A stretch of 64,000 bases of DNA from Lactococcus sp. S-13 (GTDB lineage Bacteria > Bacillota > Bacilli > Lactobacillales > Streptococcaceae). The stretch spans positions 1,240,001-1,304,000 of the forward strand of contig NZ_SDAK01000001.1 of NCBI RefSeq assembly GCF_004210295.1. Direction: 5' to 3'. The first letter of the stretch is position 1. Each line of letters starts with the position of its first letter. Shown here one piece after another: positions 36,860-46,702 of the stretch. Both the position numbers and the translations under genes were made by a program. The notes under the pieces were generated by a model that searched no databases, was not told the DNA's origin, and was given only the letters and a program-made list of their open reading frames with translations.

Positions 36860-36871
36860 GATATTTTCAAA

Positions 36872-36896
36872 GAAAAAAAAGCGCTGACGCGCTTGA
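36872..36896 (-). terminator. Terminator of rpoZ
   Basis: AAGCGC pairs with GCGCTT around GTCA and is followed by eight T on the minus strand, 3 nt past the rpoZ stop. Confidence 0.85.
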
Positions 36897-36898
36897 TT

Positions 36899-37252
36899 TT
36901 ATTCGGCTGCAGCTGCTTTTGCAGCACGGCTTTTATTTTGTTTTGCTTCTTCTTCGGCTTCTTCTTTAGCGATTTGCTCTTTGATGCGTTGCTCTTTCAA
37001 TTTCGCTTGCAAACGTTCTAATTCACGTTTTTCCATCAAAGTTTTACGCTTCAGTTCAGGCGCTGGGTGAATTTTCACCGTTCCGTCAGCAATTTCTTCC
37101 AAAGATTGCAAGGTGCGTTTTACAGCTTTGAATTCTTGCGTTGGACGTTCTCCATCACGCAATTCATGTGCGCGCTTCGCTTCCAAAACAACCAAAGAAT
37201 ATTTTGATTCCACATGATCCAACAATTTATCAATTGACGGTTCTAACATCAT
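36899..37252 (-). CDS. rpoZ: RNA polymerase omega subunit
   Basis: This 117-residue protein begins [20 protein letters not shown] and contains [11 protein letters not shown], the omega signature. It helps assemble RNA polymerase. A long Lys/Glu/Ala-rich C-terminal helix follows. The first of two adjacent ATGs is used because GAGGT lies 8 nt upstream. It follows gmk by about 90 bp, the usual gmk-rpoZ pair. Confidence 0.95.
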   Translation of the reverse strand: MMLEPSIDKLLDHVESKYSLVVLEAKRAHELRDGERPTQEFKAVKRTLQSLEEIADGTVKIHPAPELKRKTLMEKRELERLQAKLKEQRIKEQIAKEEAEEEAKQNKSRAAKAAAAE

Positions 37253-37297
37253 AATGCACTACCTCATTTTCTAAACTTTTCGCACTGACACTACTTC

Positions 37298-37341
37298 CGT
37301 CAGCCTTTTTTCTCTGACAAAAAAATCCGTCAGTATTTTCT

Positions 37342-37343
<2 letters not shown>
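37298..37343. repeat. Two repeat cores 30 bp apart between gmk and rpoZ
   Basis: CGTCAGCCTTTTTTCTCT starts at 37298 and CGTCAGTATTTTCTCT at 37328. They fill most of the intergenic space. Confidence 0.85.
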
Positions 37344-37980
<637 letters not shown>

Positions 37981-38106
37981 TTAAATTTAGCTTCGATCAA
38001 TCAATGATTAAATCTATTTTAGCAGAAAGCCCAGCCAAAAGCCAGTTTTTGTAACGAAAAAGAAACCAATTGATATGTTTAAGTTACATTTCGGTTTTCA
38101 CAAACA

Positions 38107-38130
38107 AAAAAACTCCCCGAAGGGAATTTT
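38107..38130 (-). terminator. Terminator of rny
   Basis: AATTCCC pairs with GGGAGTT around a TTCG tetraloop, and seven T follow on the minus strand, just after the rny stop codon. Confidence 0.92.
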
Positions 38131-38131
38131 T

Positions 38132-39727
38132 TTATTTCGCATAATCAACCGCACGAGTTTCACGAATTACCGTAATTTTGATATTACCTGGGTAATCCAT
38201 CTCATTCTCAATTCGATTTTTAATGTCACGTGCAAGCACTGTCATCTTATCATCGGTTAAGCGATCTGGTTTGACCATCACACGAATCTCACGACCCGCT
38301 TGCAAAGCAAATGCTGTATCAACACCCTCAAAGCTTGTTGAGATTGCTTCAAGATCCTTAAGACGCTTGATGTAATTCTCAATTGACTCACGGCGCGCAC
38401 CAGGGCGAGCGGCAGACAAGGCATCTGCTGCGGCAACAAGCACAGCAATGTTGCTCAGTGGCTCTGTATCCCCATGGTGGCTAGCAATGGTATTGATAAC
38501 AATTGGATTTTCCTTATACTTACGAGCAAGTTCAGTTCCGATTTCAACGTGACTTCCCTCAACTTCGTGGTCAAGAGCTTTACCAATATCATGCAAGAAA
38601 CCAGCACGTTTAGCAAGTGAGACATTCTCACCCATTTCGCCTGCCAAGTTTCCAGCAATATTGGCCACTTCAACCGAGTGATCCAATACATTTTGACCAT
38701 AAGACGTCCGGAAATGTAAACGTCCCATAATCTTCATCAAGTCAGGATGCAAATTGTGCGCTCCCACCTCAAATGCTGCCTGTTCACCATATTCACGCAT
38801 CTTATGGTCAAGCGTCTTACGATTTTTCTCAACCAATTCTTCAATACGAGCTGGGTGAATACGACCATCTTGAACCAATTGTTCAAGCGTCATCCGAGCG
38901 ATTTCTCGACGAATCGGATCAAAACCAGACAAGACCACTGCTTCTGGCGTGTCATCAATGATGACATCAATCCCAGTCAACGCTTCAAAAGTACGAATAT
39001 TTCGACCTTCACGACCAATAATTCGACCTTTCATTCCATCATCTGGCAAACTCACAACCGAAACCGTTTGTTCTGCTACAGAATCTGACGAAACACGTTG
39101 AATAGCCAGCGAAATAATATTTTTTGCACGTTTATCCGCTTCAGCGTGAGCTTTTTCCTCACTTTGACGAATAATTTGAGCCATTTCCTTAGTCAAACCA
39201 TCACGTGTTTCACTTAAGATAATTTCTCTGGCATCATCCGTGTTCAAGTTTGAAATCCGTTCCAACTCCAGACGTTTCTTTTCTTCAATATGCGTTAATT
39301 TTTCTTCGCGCTTATTGAGCGTATCGGTCTTTCTAACGAGATTTTCTTCTTTAGAATCTAAGTTTTCTTCTTTTTTCGTCAAGGTATCATCCTTGCGATC
39401 CAAGATTTCTTCACGTTGTTTTAGGCGTTTTTCAGTCTCCTTTAACTCCTGACGTTCTTGCTTAAATTCATCTTCGATTTCACGACGTTGCTTTTGTTCT
39501 TCTTCACGAAGGGTGTAACGGGCTTCTTTTTTGAAAGCTTCCGCCTCCAATTTTACAGACTCCGCTTCACGTTTAGCACTCGCCATCACCTCATTTGCTT
39601 TATTTTCCGCCTCAGAAAAAAGAGATTCAGCATCCTGCTTATTTTTCTTAATACTTTGAGCGTAAAAAATAAAAGCGACAACCAATACAACCAATAAGAC
39701 CAAGAGAACGATAGAAATAATGTTCAT
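38132..39727 (-). CDS. rny: Ribonuclease Y
   Basis: This 531-residue membrane endoribonuclease initiates mRNA decay. It has an N-terminal membrane segment (about 3-24), a long coiled coil rich in Glu/Lys (about 30-200), a KH domain with [15 protein letters not shown] near 235, and an HD domain with [12 protein letters not shown] near 380. GAGGAG precedes the ATG. Length matches the family. Confidence 0.97.
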   Translation of the reverse strand: MNIISIVLLVLLVVLVVAFIFYAQSIKKNKQDAESLFSEAENKANEVMASAKREAESVKLEAEAFKKEARYTLREEEQKQRREIEDEFKQERQELKETEKRLKQREEILDRKDDTLTKKEENLDSKEENLVRKTDTLNKREEKLTHIEEKKRLELERISNLNTDDAREIILSETRDGLTKEMAQIIRQSEEKAHAEADKRAKNIISLAIQRVSSDSVAEQTVSVVSLPDDGMKGRIIGREGRNIRTFEALTGIDVIIDDTPEAVVLSGFDPIRREIARMTLEQLVQDGRIHPARIEELVEKNRKTLDHKMREYGEQAAFEVGAHNLHPDLMKIMGRLHFRTSYGQNVLDHSVEVANIAGNLAGEMGENVSLAKRAGFLHDIGKALDHEVEGSHVEIGTELARKYKENPIVINTIASHHGDTEPLSNIAVLVAAADALSAARPGARRESIENYIKRLKDLEAISTSFEGVDTAFALQAGREIRVMVKPDRLTDDKMTVLARDIKNRIENEMDYPGNIKITVIRETRAVDYAK

Positions 39728-39903
39728 TAGTCTCCTCTAAAGTCAGGTCTACTGCGGTTCAATAGCCCTAACAGTTTGATTATAAATTAGTATATTTTGC
39801 ACAGCAAAATACTCATTCATTATACCATTTTAAGCTTGATTATTCAAATAATGATTGTGGGCGTTTTCAAAATCAATCGTGAACAACAAACAACTTTCTT
39901 CAA

Positions 39904-40617
39904 CTAATTTTCCAACAAGGCCGCTGCTTCTTCATCTAAAATAAAGGTAATATTAGGATGTGTGCGCAAAATCGAAGCTGGAACTTCTTCAGTAATTGGC
40001 CCTTCTAAAACTTTCTTCATAATTTCTGCTTTTGACTTCCCATTTGCAAAAACGAGGAGCTGCTTACTTGCTAAAATCGTCCGTGGCCCGAAAGTTACAT
40101 AAGGTGAGGCAGGTTCTTTATCTGTCAAATGAGTAATCGCTGTATACAGTCCATCTCCCTTTTCAAAAGAAACCGCAAACGTTTCGCGATCAAAGCTGGT
40201 GTAGCCAGGCATATTGGCACAAAAATGTCCATCACTCCCAACCCCCATCACAACCAAATCTAATCCCCCATCCTGTAGAATTTTTTGGTCATAAGCTTGA
40301 TTATTTTCCGCCGTTAATTCATGCAAATTACCATGATCAATATGCACCTGGTCATAAAAGGCAGTGTTCAAGGCGCTCATCGTCACCCCATAGCGTTCCC
40401 CCACAAGAGGGATTTCATCGAAATTATAATAATGAACAGTAGAACGGTCAAAATCCATTTTTTGAAGTTTATCAATAAGAATTTCATACATTCCAACTGG
40501 CGTATTACCAGCGGTAAGTGACAGATTCACGCGCTTTGGTAGCATCATCTTTTCCAGGACAATAGCTGCGGCAAGCTCACTCATAGTGGCGTAATCTTTG
40601 GTGATGATTTTTTTCAT
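39904..40617 (-). CDS. nagB: Glucosamine-6-phosphate deaminase
   Basis: This 237-residue enzyme converts glucosamine 6-phosphate to fructose 6-phosphate and ammonia, feeding amino sugars into glycolysis. LSLTAGNTPVGMYEIL near 32, HYYNFDEIPL near 63 and DLVVMGVGSDGHFCANMPG near 119 are family motifs. AAAAGGAG precedes the ATG. It is monocistronic with its own promoter. Confidence 0.93.
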   Translation of the reverse strand: MKKIITKDYATMSELAAAIVLEKMMLPKRVNLSLTAGNTPVGMYEILIDKLQKMDFDRSTVHYYNFDEIPLVGERYGVTMSALNTAFYDQVHIDHGNLHELTAENNQAYDQKILQDGGLDLVVMGVGSDGHFCANMPGYTSFDRETFAVSFEKGDGLYTAITHLTDKEPASPYVTFGPRTILASKQLLVFANGKSKAEIMKKVLEGPITEEVPASILRTHPNITFILDEEAAALLEN

Positions 40618-40645
40618 AGAAGCTCCTTTTCTTGTTCTTACTTCT

Positions 40646-40674
40646 ATTTTACAAGATTACGTATTCTATTTAAA
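40646..40674 (-). promoter_or_regulatory. Promoter of nagB
   Basis: On the minus strand TTTAAA (40669-40674) and TAAAAT (40646-40651) have a 17-bp spacer, about 30 nt before the ATG. Confidence 0.65.
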
Positions 40675-40693
40675 GCGATTCCACTCGTTGAAA

Positions 40694-40722
40694 ATAAAAA
40701 AAGCGGAAATCCGCTTTTTTTT
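40694..40722 (-). terminator. Terminator of metK
   Basis: AAAAAAGCGGA pairs with TCCGCTTTTTT around a 2-nt loop and a T run follows on the minus strand, overlapping the metK stop codon. Confidence 0.9.
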
Positions 40723-41920
40723 ATTTTCCTAGAGCTGCTTTAAGTGCTTCAACTTTATTCGTTTGTTCCCATGGAAGTTCAACATCTGTACGACCGAAGT
40801 GTCCGTAAGCTGCGGTTTGTCCATAAATTGGGCGGAGCAAATCAAGCATTTTGATAATTCCTGCTGGGCGAAGATCAAAGACCTTACGGATAGCTGCCAG
40901 TAACTCATCATCTGAAACTTTACCCGTCCCAAATGTATCAACGTTGATTGATGTTGGCGTAGCCACACCAATCGCATATGAAAGTTGAATTTGAGCTTTG
41001 TCAGCAAGTCCAGCAGCGACAATATTTTTAGCCACATAACGTGCCGCATAAGAGGCTGAACGGTCAACTTTTGTCGCATCTTTACCAGAGAAAGCACCGC
41101 CACCGTGTGGCGCATATCCCCCGTAAGTATCCACAATAATCTTACGCCCAGTCAAACCTGAGTCGCCTTGTGGCCCTCCAATAACGAAACGGCCTGTTGG
41201 GTTGATGAAATATTTCGTTTCATCGTCCAAAAGTTCAGCTGGAATCACGGCCTTGATGACTTTGTTAATAACATCATCGTGGATTTGTTCATTTGTTGCA
41301 GATGCTGCGTGCTGAGTTGAGATAACGACAGTGTCGATGCGTTGTGCTTTACCTTTGTCATCATATTCAACGGTAACTTGTGATTTTGCATCAGGACGCA
41401 AGTATGAAATTTCTCCAGATTTACGCAAATCCGCTAATTTCTTAACTAATTGATGTGACAATGCAATTGCAAGTGGCATATATTCAGCTGTTTCGTTCGT
41501 TGCAAAGCCAAACATCATCCCTTGGTCACCAGCACCAATCAAATCAAGTGGATCAATGGCGTTTCCGTCTTTATCTCGCACTTCTTCGGCTTCGTTAACC
41601 CCTTGGGCGATGTCGGCTGATTGTTCCACAAGTGAAACATGAACACCAACTGATTTGTAATCAAAACCATTTTCGCTATCGGTATAACCGATTTTTTTAA
41701 TCGTATCACGAACGACTTGAGCGATATCCACATAAGCAGTTGTTGAGATTTCACCAAAGACACTTACTGTTCCTGTGTAAACAACTGTTTCACAAGCAAC
41801 GTGTGCGGTTGGATCCTGCGCAACAATGGCATCAAGGATAGCGTCTGAGATTTGGTCTGCGACTTTGTCGGGATGACCTTCTGAAACTGATTCTGATGTA
41901 AATAAATGTTTTTCTGACAT
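40721..41920 (-). CDS. metK: S-adenosylmethionine synthetase
   Basis: This 399-residue enzyme makes SAM from methionine and [23 protein letters not shown] (start), [12 protein letters not shown] near 117 and [17 protein letters not shown] near 265 are signatures. The ATG at 41920 is chosen because AAGGGGAAA lies upstream and this purine tract is the SAM-controlled Shine-Dalgarno of the riboswitch. A longer in-frame start lies inside the riboswitch and is rejected. Confidence 0.98.
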   Translation of the reverse strand: MSEKHLFTSESVSEGHPDKVADQISDAILDAIVAQDPTAHVACETVVYTGTVSVFGEISTTAYVDIAQVVRDTIKKIGYTDSENGFDYKSVGVHVSLVEQSADIAQGVNEAEEVRDKDGNAIDPLDLIGAGDQGMMFGFATNETAEYMPLAIALSHQLVKKLADLRKSGEISYLRPDAKSQVTVEYDDKGKAQRIDTVVISTQHAASATNEQIHDDVINKVIKAVIPAELLDDETKYFINPTGRFVIGGPQGDSGLTGRKIIVDTYGGYAPHGGGAFSGKDATKVDRSASYAARYVAKNIVAAGLADKAQIQLSYAIGVATPTSINVDTFGTGKVSDDELLAAIRKVFDLRPAGIIKMLDLLRPIYGQTAAYGHFGRTDVELPWEQTNKVEALKAALGK

Positions 41921-41925
41921 TTTGT

Positions 41926-42077
41926 AATTTCCCCTTATTTTCAGTAGTTTGTAAGAGTTCAAAAGCTACTTATCAAACAAACTGAGTCATTTTGATTTTC
42001 GGTTACAGGCAATGAGCGAATTAGCTTCGCTAGGATTTTGCAATCCAACCATCGGAAATTGTAACTTCTTTATTTTA
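41926..42077 (-). promoter_or_regulatory. SMK-box (SAM-III) riboswitch of metK
   Basis: On the minus strand GTTACAATTTCC (about 42054-42065) can pair with TGTAACC (42001-42007), followed by the conserved CCGAAAA. The ATTTCC segment is complementary to the metK Shine-Dalgarno AAGGGGAAAT (about 41929-41939). This is the SMK-box logic, in which SAM hides the RBS. An additional stem (GGATTGCAAAATCC) lies within. TGCTAAAAT (-10 at 42072-42077) puts +1 at the first base of the motif. Confidence 0.9.
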
Positions 42078-42124
42078 GCACAATTCTTAGGCTTTGTTGT
42101 GTTTTGAATTTTACGATTTAAAAT

Positions 42125-43321
42125 TTAAAAGTCGGCCTTTGTCATATAAGAACGTGAAAGCGGCAATCCTTGCCCTGATGCTCCTTTAGTCAATAAGAAT
42201 TGAATCACGTCAATATTTCCGGCTTCAAAACTAGCGGCACAAGCTTGCAGATACATCGTCCACATTCTAGCAAAGGGTTTACCCATTGATTCTACCACTT
42301 CATCAAAGACTTTCAGATAATTTTCATTCCAAATTTCGAGCGTTTTTTGGTAATGGCGGCGCAAAGGCTCAATATCATCGACTTGGAGATGAGCGGTCAT
42401 GATATGGTCAATATTTTCTGAGATATTTGGAATATATCCCCCAGGAAAAATGTATTTTTCGATGAACGGATCCACTCCAGCACCTCGGTGTTGACCTGTA
42501 ATACCATGGATAAGCGCACGACCATTGGGTTTGAGGTAGTCATAAACTTTTTGGAAGTACATCTCCAAATTTTCTTTACCGACGTGTTCAAACATTCCGA
42601 CTGAGGTGATGTAATCAAACTCACCTTCTTTAAGGTCCCGATAATCCATCAAGAAGACTTTAACCTTATCTTGAAGTCCCAAATCTTCCGCTTTTTTGCG
42701 AACATAGTAATATTGTTCTTCAGAGAGGGTCACCCCCACTGTTTCCAGACCATATTCTTGGGCGGCAGTAAAAATCAGCGTCCCCCAACCACAACCAATA
42801 TCAAGCAGGCGATTACCTGGTGTGCTGTGTAATTTGTCTAAAATATGATGAACTTTCGCGACTTGTGCTTCTTCGAGGGTCATATTTTCATGGGCAAAAT
42901 AGGCACATGAATAGGTCATCGTCGAATCAAGCCATTTTTTATAGAAATCATTTCCGATATCATAATGACTGTGAATATCCGCACGTGATTGTTTTTGAGA
43001 GTGATTGCCTAAAAGTTTTACCATTGATTTGGCAAAACCAGATTGATCCGTCAAAAAACTTCCAGATTTACGGTAGGCTGAGCTGACTAACTCTTGAATA
43101 CTGCCTTCAATTTCGATTTCTTCGTTCATGTAAGCTTCGGCGAGTACCAAAGTTGGCATCGAGGAGAGGTCGCTAAATGAAAATTTTTTGTTAAAAGTGA
43201 TATGCGCTTGGCTTTCGCCTTCGCCGTATTTTTCTGTTTTTCCGTCCCAATAGGTGACTGTGATTGGAATGTCAAAGGCTGCTGCAAGTGCTTTGTTCAA
43301 GACTGTTTTTTCAAATACCAA
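42125..43321 (-). CDS. cfa: Cyclopropane-fatty-acyl-phospholipid synthase
   Basis: This 398-residue SAM-dependent enzyme adds a methylene bridge to unsaturated membrane lipids, a stress adaptation. The SAM motif [13 protein letters not shown] lies near residue 170, and YSCAYF, GMFEHVG and FPGGYIP are family motifs. The start is TTG at 43321, preceded by AAAGGGA about 10 nt upstream; no nearer ATG fits the family N-terminus. It lies close to metK, the source of its cofactor, but is transcribed separately. Confidence 0.93.
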   Translation of the reverse strand: MVFEKTVLNKALAAAFDIPITVTYWDGKTEKYGEGESQAHITFNKKFSFSDLSSMPTLVLAEAYMNEEIEIEGSIQELVSSAYRKSGSFLTDQSGFAKSMVKLLGNHSQKQSRADIHSHYDIGNDFYKKWLDSTMTYSCAYFAHENMTLEEAQVAKVHHILDKLHSTPGNRLLDIGCGWGTLIFTAAQEYGLETVGVTLSEEQYYYVRKKAEDLGLQDKVKVFLMDYRDLKEGEFDYITSVGMFEHVGKENLEMYFQKVYDYLKPNGRALIHGITGQHRGAGVDPFIEKYIFPGGYIPNISENIDHIMTAHLQVDDIEPLRRHYQKTLEIWNENYLKVFDEVVESMGKPFARMWTMYLQACAASFEAGNIDVIQFLLTKGASGQGLPLSRSYMTKADF

Positions 43322-43357
43322 GTTATTTTTTCCCTTTCCTAACGTTATACTATTAAA

Positions 43358-43386
43358 ACTATACTCCGTAGAACAGGGATTGTCAA
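43358..43386 (-). promoter_or_regulatory. Promoter of cfa
   Basis: On the minus strand a perfect TTGACA (43381-43386), a 17-bp spacer and TATAGT (43358-43363), about 35 nt before the start. Confidence 0.85.
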
Positions 43387-43530
43387 ATAGTTGAAATCTT
43401 ATATTTTCTGAAAATTTTTGCTATTCCTTAGCGGGAAAACGTTGACATTTCAAGACTGACTTTGTCTTTTGGAAAATTGATGAGCTACTAAAAATAGTGA
43501 ATTTTTTAACTAGAGCAAATAAAAATATTT

Positions 43531-43539
43531 TGCTATAAT
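43531..43539 (+). promoter_or_regulatory. Extended -10 promoter of birA (leaderless start)
   Basis: TGCTATAAT (hexamer 43534-43539) is followed by six A and the ATG at 43546. This places +1 on the start codon, and no Shine-Dalgarno is present. No clear -35 is seen. Confidence 0.7.
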
Positions 43540-43545
43540 AAAAAA

Positions 43546-44298
43546 ATGAGTGACAAATTAGAAAAAAGTATTATCTTACAGAAAAATCCTTGGTTGTCGG
43601 ATGTAAAAATTGTGGCAGAATCAGAATCAACGCAGCTTGACGCCAAGTTGGATGGGCAGGAAAATTGTCTCTATTTGACCGAACAGCAAAAGGCGACTTA
43701 TGGACGGTTCGGACGCCAATATTTTGCGGCAGAATCTGGCGGAATCTACATGAGTTTATTGATCAAGCCTGAAATGATTGCGGGAAAAATGCCTGAATAC
43801 ACCCTGCTGACAGCGGCGGCGGTCGTTTCTGCTATTGAAAAATTGACTTCTAAAAAACCTTTAATCAAATGGGTCAATGACCTTTATTTGGCAGATAAAA
43901 AATTTGTGGGAATTTTGGCGGAAGCAAACTTTTCAGCAACTACTACACCGCAGGTTGTGATTGGTGTGGGAATCAATTTTTCAATTTCTGACTTCCCTGA
44001 GGAACTCGCAAATAAAGCGACTTCTTTGTTCGTTGATGAGGCGCCAACGCTCACACGTTCAGAGTTAATTGCTGAGATTTGGGCGGAATTTCAACGATTG
44101 TCCAATGGAGCGTTTTTTGATATCTATAAATCGCATTCTTTCATTTTGGGGAAAGAAGTGAGTTTTTTTCAAAATGAAACACTCTTTTCTGGCCAAGCAC
44201 TTGATTTGACTGAAGCTGGCGAATTAGTCGTTGAACTGGCAAATGGTGAACGTAAAATTTTGTCGAGTGGCGAAATTTCATTAAAAAAATGGACTTGA
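43546..44298 (+). CDS. birA: Biotin-[acetyl-CoA-carboxylase] ligase
   Basis: This 250-residue enzyme activates biotin and attaches it to carrier proteins. TEQQKATYGRFGRQYFAAES is the biotinyl-AMP loop (a GRxGR-like segment), and IKWVNDLYLADKKFVGILAE carries the catalytic Lys/Asp. It lacks the N-terminal DNA-binding domain of regulatory BirA, so it is a mono-functional ligase. It is predicted to be leaderless and ends in a strong terminator. Confidence 0.93.
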   Translation: MSDKLEKSIILQKNPWLSDVKIVAESESTQLDAKLDGQENCLYLTEQQKATYGRFGRQYFAAESGGIYMSLLIKPEMIAGKMPEYTLLTAAAVVSAIEKLTSKKPLIKWVNDLYLADKKFVGILAEANFSATTTPQVVIGVGINFSISDFPEELANKATSLFVDEAPTLTRSELIAEIWAEFQRLSNGAFFDIYKSHSFILGKEVSFFQNETLFSGQALDLTEAGELVVELANGERKILSSGEISLKKWT

Positions 44299-44316
44299 TG
44301 ACAAGTCCATTTTTTG
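44283..44316 (+). terminator. Terminator of birA
   Basis: AAAAATGGACTT pairs with AAGTCCATTTTT around a 6-nt loop, overlapping the birA 3' end. Confidence 0.9.
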
Positions 44317-44414
44317 CAATTTATTATTATATAGGAGGCCAGTTTTAGGTCATGGAGGACCTGTTTTCAATACAAGTTCTGCAGGTTGAACGCAGATGGT
44401 GTAAAATTTAATGG

Positions 44415-44520
44415 TGTCAGTATTTTTTGCGAAAGTTGAATTCCGTCAGTGATTTCTCTGACCAAATTCAATTACGTCAGCATTTTCTCTATAAAATTTG
44501 ATGCCGTCAGTGATTTTTCT
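44415..44520. repeat. Four repeat cores with about 30-bp spacing
   Basis: Cores begin at 44415 (divergent TGTCAG), 44444, 44475 and 44505, spacings 29, 31 and 30. The intervening sequence is a variable (A)AATTxxATT-like 14-15 nt. They lie downstream of the PspC gene at 44526. A small hairpin AGGTC-ATGGAG-GACCT precedes them near 44352. Confidence 0.85.
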
Positions 44521-44525
44521 GAGTT

Positions 44526-44996
44526 TTAGAAGTCTGACCAGTCATCTTCAGTTTCTTTGATGATTGGCTCTGCCTCTTTCATTTTACGCTTTGAATTGCC
44601 TTCTGGTGCGTCCCAAGGATTGTTCCAGTCAGTATTTTGACCTTTTTGATCAAATTTTCTCTCGTAATTTTGCGCCCATTTATCCATTTTATCTGCATAA
44701 CGGTCTGACCAGCGATCCATTTTTTCGTCGAAATGTTGTGCTTTACGTTGCCATTTTTCTTGATAGTCGCCTTGATAATCATCATAATGCCGCGATTCTC
44801 TATCATTTGGCATAATCCAACTTGCTACAAAGTAAAGTGGAATCAAGCCGCCCCAGCTTCCAAAAGCCAGCACGACAAAGAGAATCCGTAGTAAAGTGAC
44901 GATATCTCGTCCCCAACCGAAATATTCACAAATCCCAGCAATAACCCCACTAACTCGTCGGTTTGTTCTTGATTTTGTTAATTGTCTTTTAGACAT
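44526..44996 (-). CDS. PspC domain protein, longer copy
   Basis: This 156-residue membrane protein has an N-terminal PspC domain (RRVSGVIAGICEYFGWGRDI, then a membrane segment at about 35-60) and a charged C-terminal cytosolic tail with Asp/Lys/Trp-rich coiled coil. It is the third gene of a co-directional DUF4097-PspC-PspC set. I recall such a set in L. lactis as ythC-ythB-ythA, part of the CesSR cell-envelope stress response. That link is knowledge-based, not visible in the sequence. Confidence 0.85.
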   Translation of the reverse strand: MSKRQLTKSRTNRRVSGVIAGICEYFGWGRDIVTLLRILFVVLAFGSWGGLIPLYFVASWIMPNDRESRHYDDYQGDYQEKWQRKAQHFDEKMDRWSDRYADKMDKWAQNYERKFDQKGQNTDWNNPWDAPEGNSKRKMKEAEPIIKETEDDWSDF

Positions 44997-45025
44997 TTTT
45001 TATCCTTCCCTTAGAAAATTAAAAT

Positions 45026-45229
45026 CTATGCTTGCTTTGGCGTCATGAGTACACTGGCAATCACATAAACGATGAACAAGGTTCCCCAACTTCCGAAAAC
45101 ACCAAGCACAATCAGAACTCGAATAATATTGATTAACAAGCGGCTCAAGCCAAAGTATTCTCCAAGTCCTCCAATGGTTCCTGCAATTACACGATTGTTA
45201 GTTGATCTTCTTAGTTGTTTTTTAGCCAT
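45026..45229 (-). CDS. PspC domain protein, short copy
   Basis: This 67-residue protein is essentially one PspC domain: RRSTNNRVIAGTIGGLGEYF, then a membrane segment at about 34-60. It shares about half its residues with the N-terminus of the 156-residue copy 30 bp downstream, which points to tandem duplication. Its RBS (AAAGATGA) is weak. Confidence 0.85.
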   Translation of the reverse strand: MAKKQLRRSTNNRVIAGTIGGLGEYFGLSRLLINIIRVLIVLGVFGSWGTLFIVYVIASVLMTPKQA

Positions 45230-45267
45230 TCTTCATCTTTCTTGATTTATTTTTATTAAATAACTTA

Positions 45268-45283
45268 CGTCAGCAAATTCTCT
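45268..45283. repeat. Single repeat core upstream of the short pspC gene
   Basis: CGTCAGCAAATTCTCT lies between the DUF4097 gene and the short PspC gene, within the operon. Confidence 0.8.
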
Positions 45284-45286
45284 TGC

Positions 45287-46399
45287 TTAATCTTCCTCAG
45301 TATCAACGTCTTTAAGCCAAATTGTTCCTGATTTTGTTTCAAATTCAAAAGTCAGTGCTTCGTCGCCTTGACGAACAATTGCCGCCCCATTGCGTCCTGC
45401 TTCAAACGGTGTATCCAGCGCCAAGCGTGTCTTATATCCCCCAAAAATGGTACGAACATGACCAACCAGTCCTAATTTTTCTGGCACTGAGACTTTGATA
45501 TCCCCATTAACATTTTTGATGTTTAATTGGCGAGCTTTTCCTGCTTTTTCTGTAAGCAAAATATTTCCGTTCACCAAACTCACATCACCAGAATTAAAGG
45601 CTGTCGTAATGCGAATATTTCCATTCACCCCAGCAAGATCAAGCTCGCCTGTTGCTCCACCTAAAACTTTGATTTCGCCATTTTTATTGTTAATTTCGAG
45701 CTTATCACTCGTTGTTTCAACAATTTCAGCAACTCCGTTAATCAGATTGATGTCCAATTTTTCAGCTGAAATTTTTTCAATTTTAAGGTCGGCGTGTGGG
45801 GCATTGATTTCGATATTTTCGTAATCTTTAGCTGGCAAATAAAGTTCAATATTTGCAGAAACACGTCCATTTGTTTCGATTTCTAAAACATTGTCAATCA
45901 CTTCAAGCTTTGTTTTTTCAGCCAGATAAGCAGCAACATTTCCTTCATCAACTGCACCGTAAACTCTGTATTCAACTTTTACATGAGCATTTTCACCTGG
46001 TAAAATCACAATTTTTCCACTTTTGACATTCAAATCAAGCTTACTGAAATCTTCGTCGATATCTTTTTCCACAAGATGAGAAGTTGATTTCACTTTTGGA
46101 AAGCCATTTGAAAAGTCAATATTGTCATCTACTGATTTCGCTACCCCTTGGAAAATTTCTTTTCCTCGAGCAAACAAAGTTTCTGCAACATTTTTCATTG
46201 CGTCTGGAAAATCGACGTCGTGGTTGACATAACCTTCCTTATCAGTAGACGAAAATTCTTTTTCATTTTTCTCTGGCTCTGCATCTGCCGCTTCAGAAAA
46301 AGCTCCCGTTCCATTTTTTTCCAACAATTCAAGCGCCTCATCTTCTGTGATAATTCCACGACGCATCAAATCCATAATTCTATCTTTTTTGTTAGCCAT
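45287..46399 (-). CDS. DUF4097 family putative adhesin-fold protein
   Basis: This 370-residue protein begins with a short helical domain (RIMDLMRRGIITEDEALELL) and an acidic linker. A long beta-solenoid-like DUF4097 region follows (about 115-370) with alternating strands such as KLDLNVKSGKIVILPG, INAPHADLKIEKI and INNKNGEIKVLGG. Such proteins are encoded with PspC genes in envelope-stress operons. No signal peptide is present. AAAGGA precedes the ATG. Confidence 0.87.
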   Translation of the reverse strand: MANKKDRIMDLMRRGIITEDEALELLEKNGTGAFSEAADAEPEKNEKEFSSTDKEGYVNHDVDFPDAMKNVAETLFARGKEIFQGVAKSVDDNIDFSNGFPKVKSTSHLVEKDIDEDFSKLDLNVKSGKIVILPGENAHVKVEYRVYGAVDEGNVAAYLAEKTKLEVIDNVLEIETNGRVSANIELYLPAKDYENIEINAPHADLKIEKISAEKLDINLINGVAEIVETTSDKLEINNKNGEIKVLGGATGELDLAGVNGNIRITTAFNSGDVSLVNGNILLTEKAGKARQLNIKNVNGDIKVSVPEKLGLVGHVRTIFGGYKTRLALDTPFEAGRNGAAIVRQGDEALTFEFETKSGTIWLKDVDTEED

Positions 46400-46454
46400 T
46401 TTATTTTAATCCTTTCTTGCTGATTAAGCATTACAATTCTTAAACTTTTTTAGA

Positions 46455-46472
46455 GAGGTTTTTCTTAACCTC
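46455..46472 (-). promoter_or_regulatory. Dyad upstream of the envelope-stress operon
   Basis: GAGGTT-TTTCTT-AACCTC is a 6-bp perfect dyad about 55 nt before the DUF4097 start. A position upstream of a stress operon suits a response-regulator site, but I cannot confirm a match to the CesR/LiaR consensus. The rest of 46400-46702 holds AT-rich sequence and repeat copies. Confidence 0.4.
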
Positions 46473-46593
46473 GTACCCTTATTATCTCAAACTTTTTACC
46501 AAAAAAAATCAGCCCAAAGACTGATTTTTCAAATGTTTTTCTCAAATCATTTACTTGTCTACAAAAAATATTTTTTTTTGCTGCTGACAATTC

Positions 46594-46687
46594 CGTCAGC
46601 AATTTTTCTGACAAAAATAATTTACGTCAGCATTTTCTCCAAGCAAAAATAATTCGTCAGCAAAAGCTGTTCAGAGAATTTACTGAC
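46594..46687. repeat. Three repeat cores with about 30-bp spacing plus an inverted copy
   Basis: Cores begin at 46594, 46625 and 46655 (spacings 31 and 30). AGAGAATTTACTGACG (46672-46687) is an inverted copy that can pair with the third core as a hairpin next to the hydrolase stop codon. Confidence 0.85.
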
Positions 46688-46702
46688 GAAAATACTCTCA
46701 GT

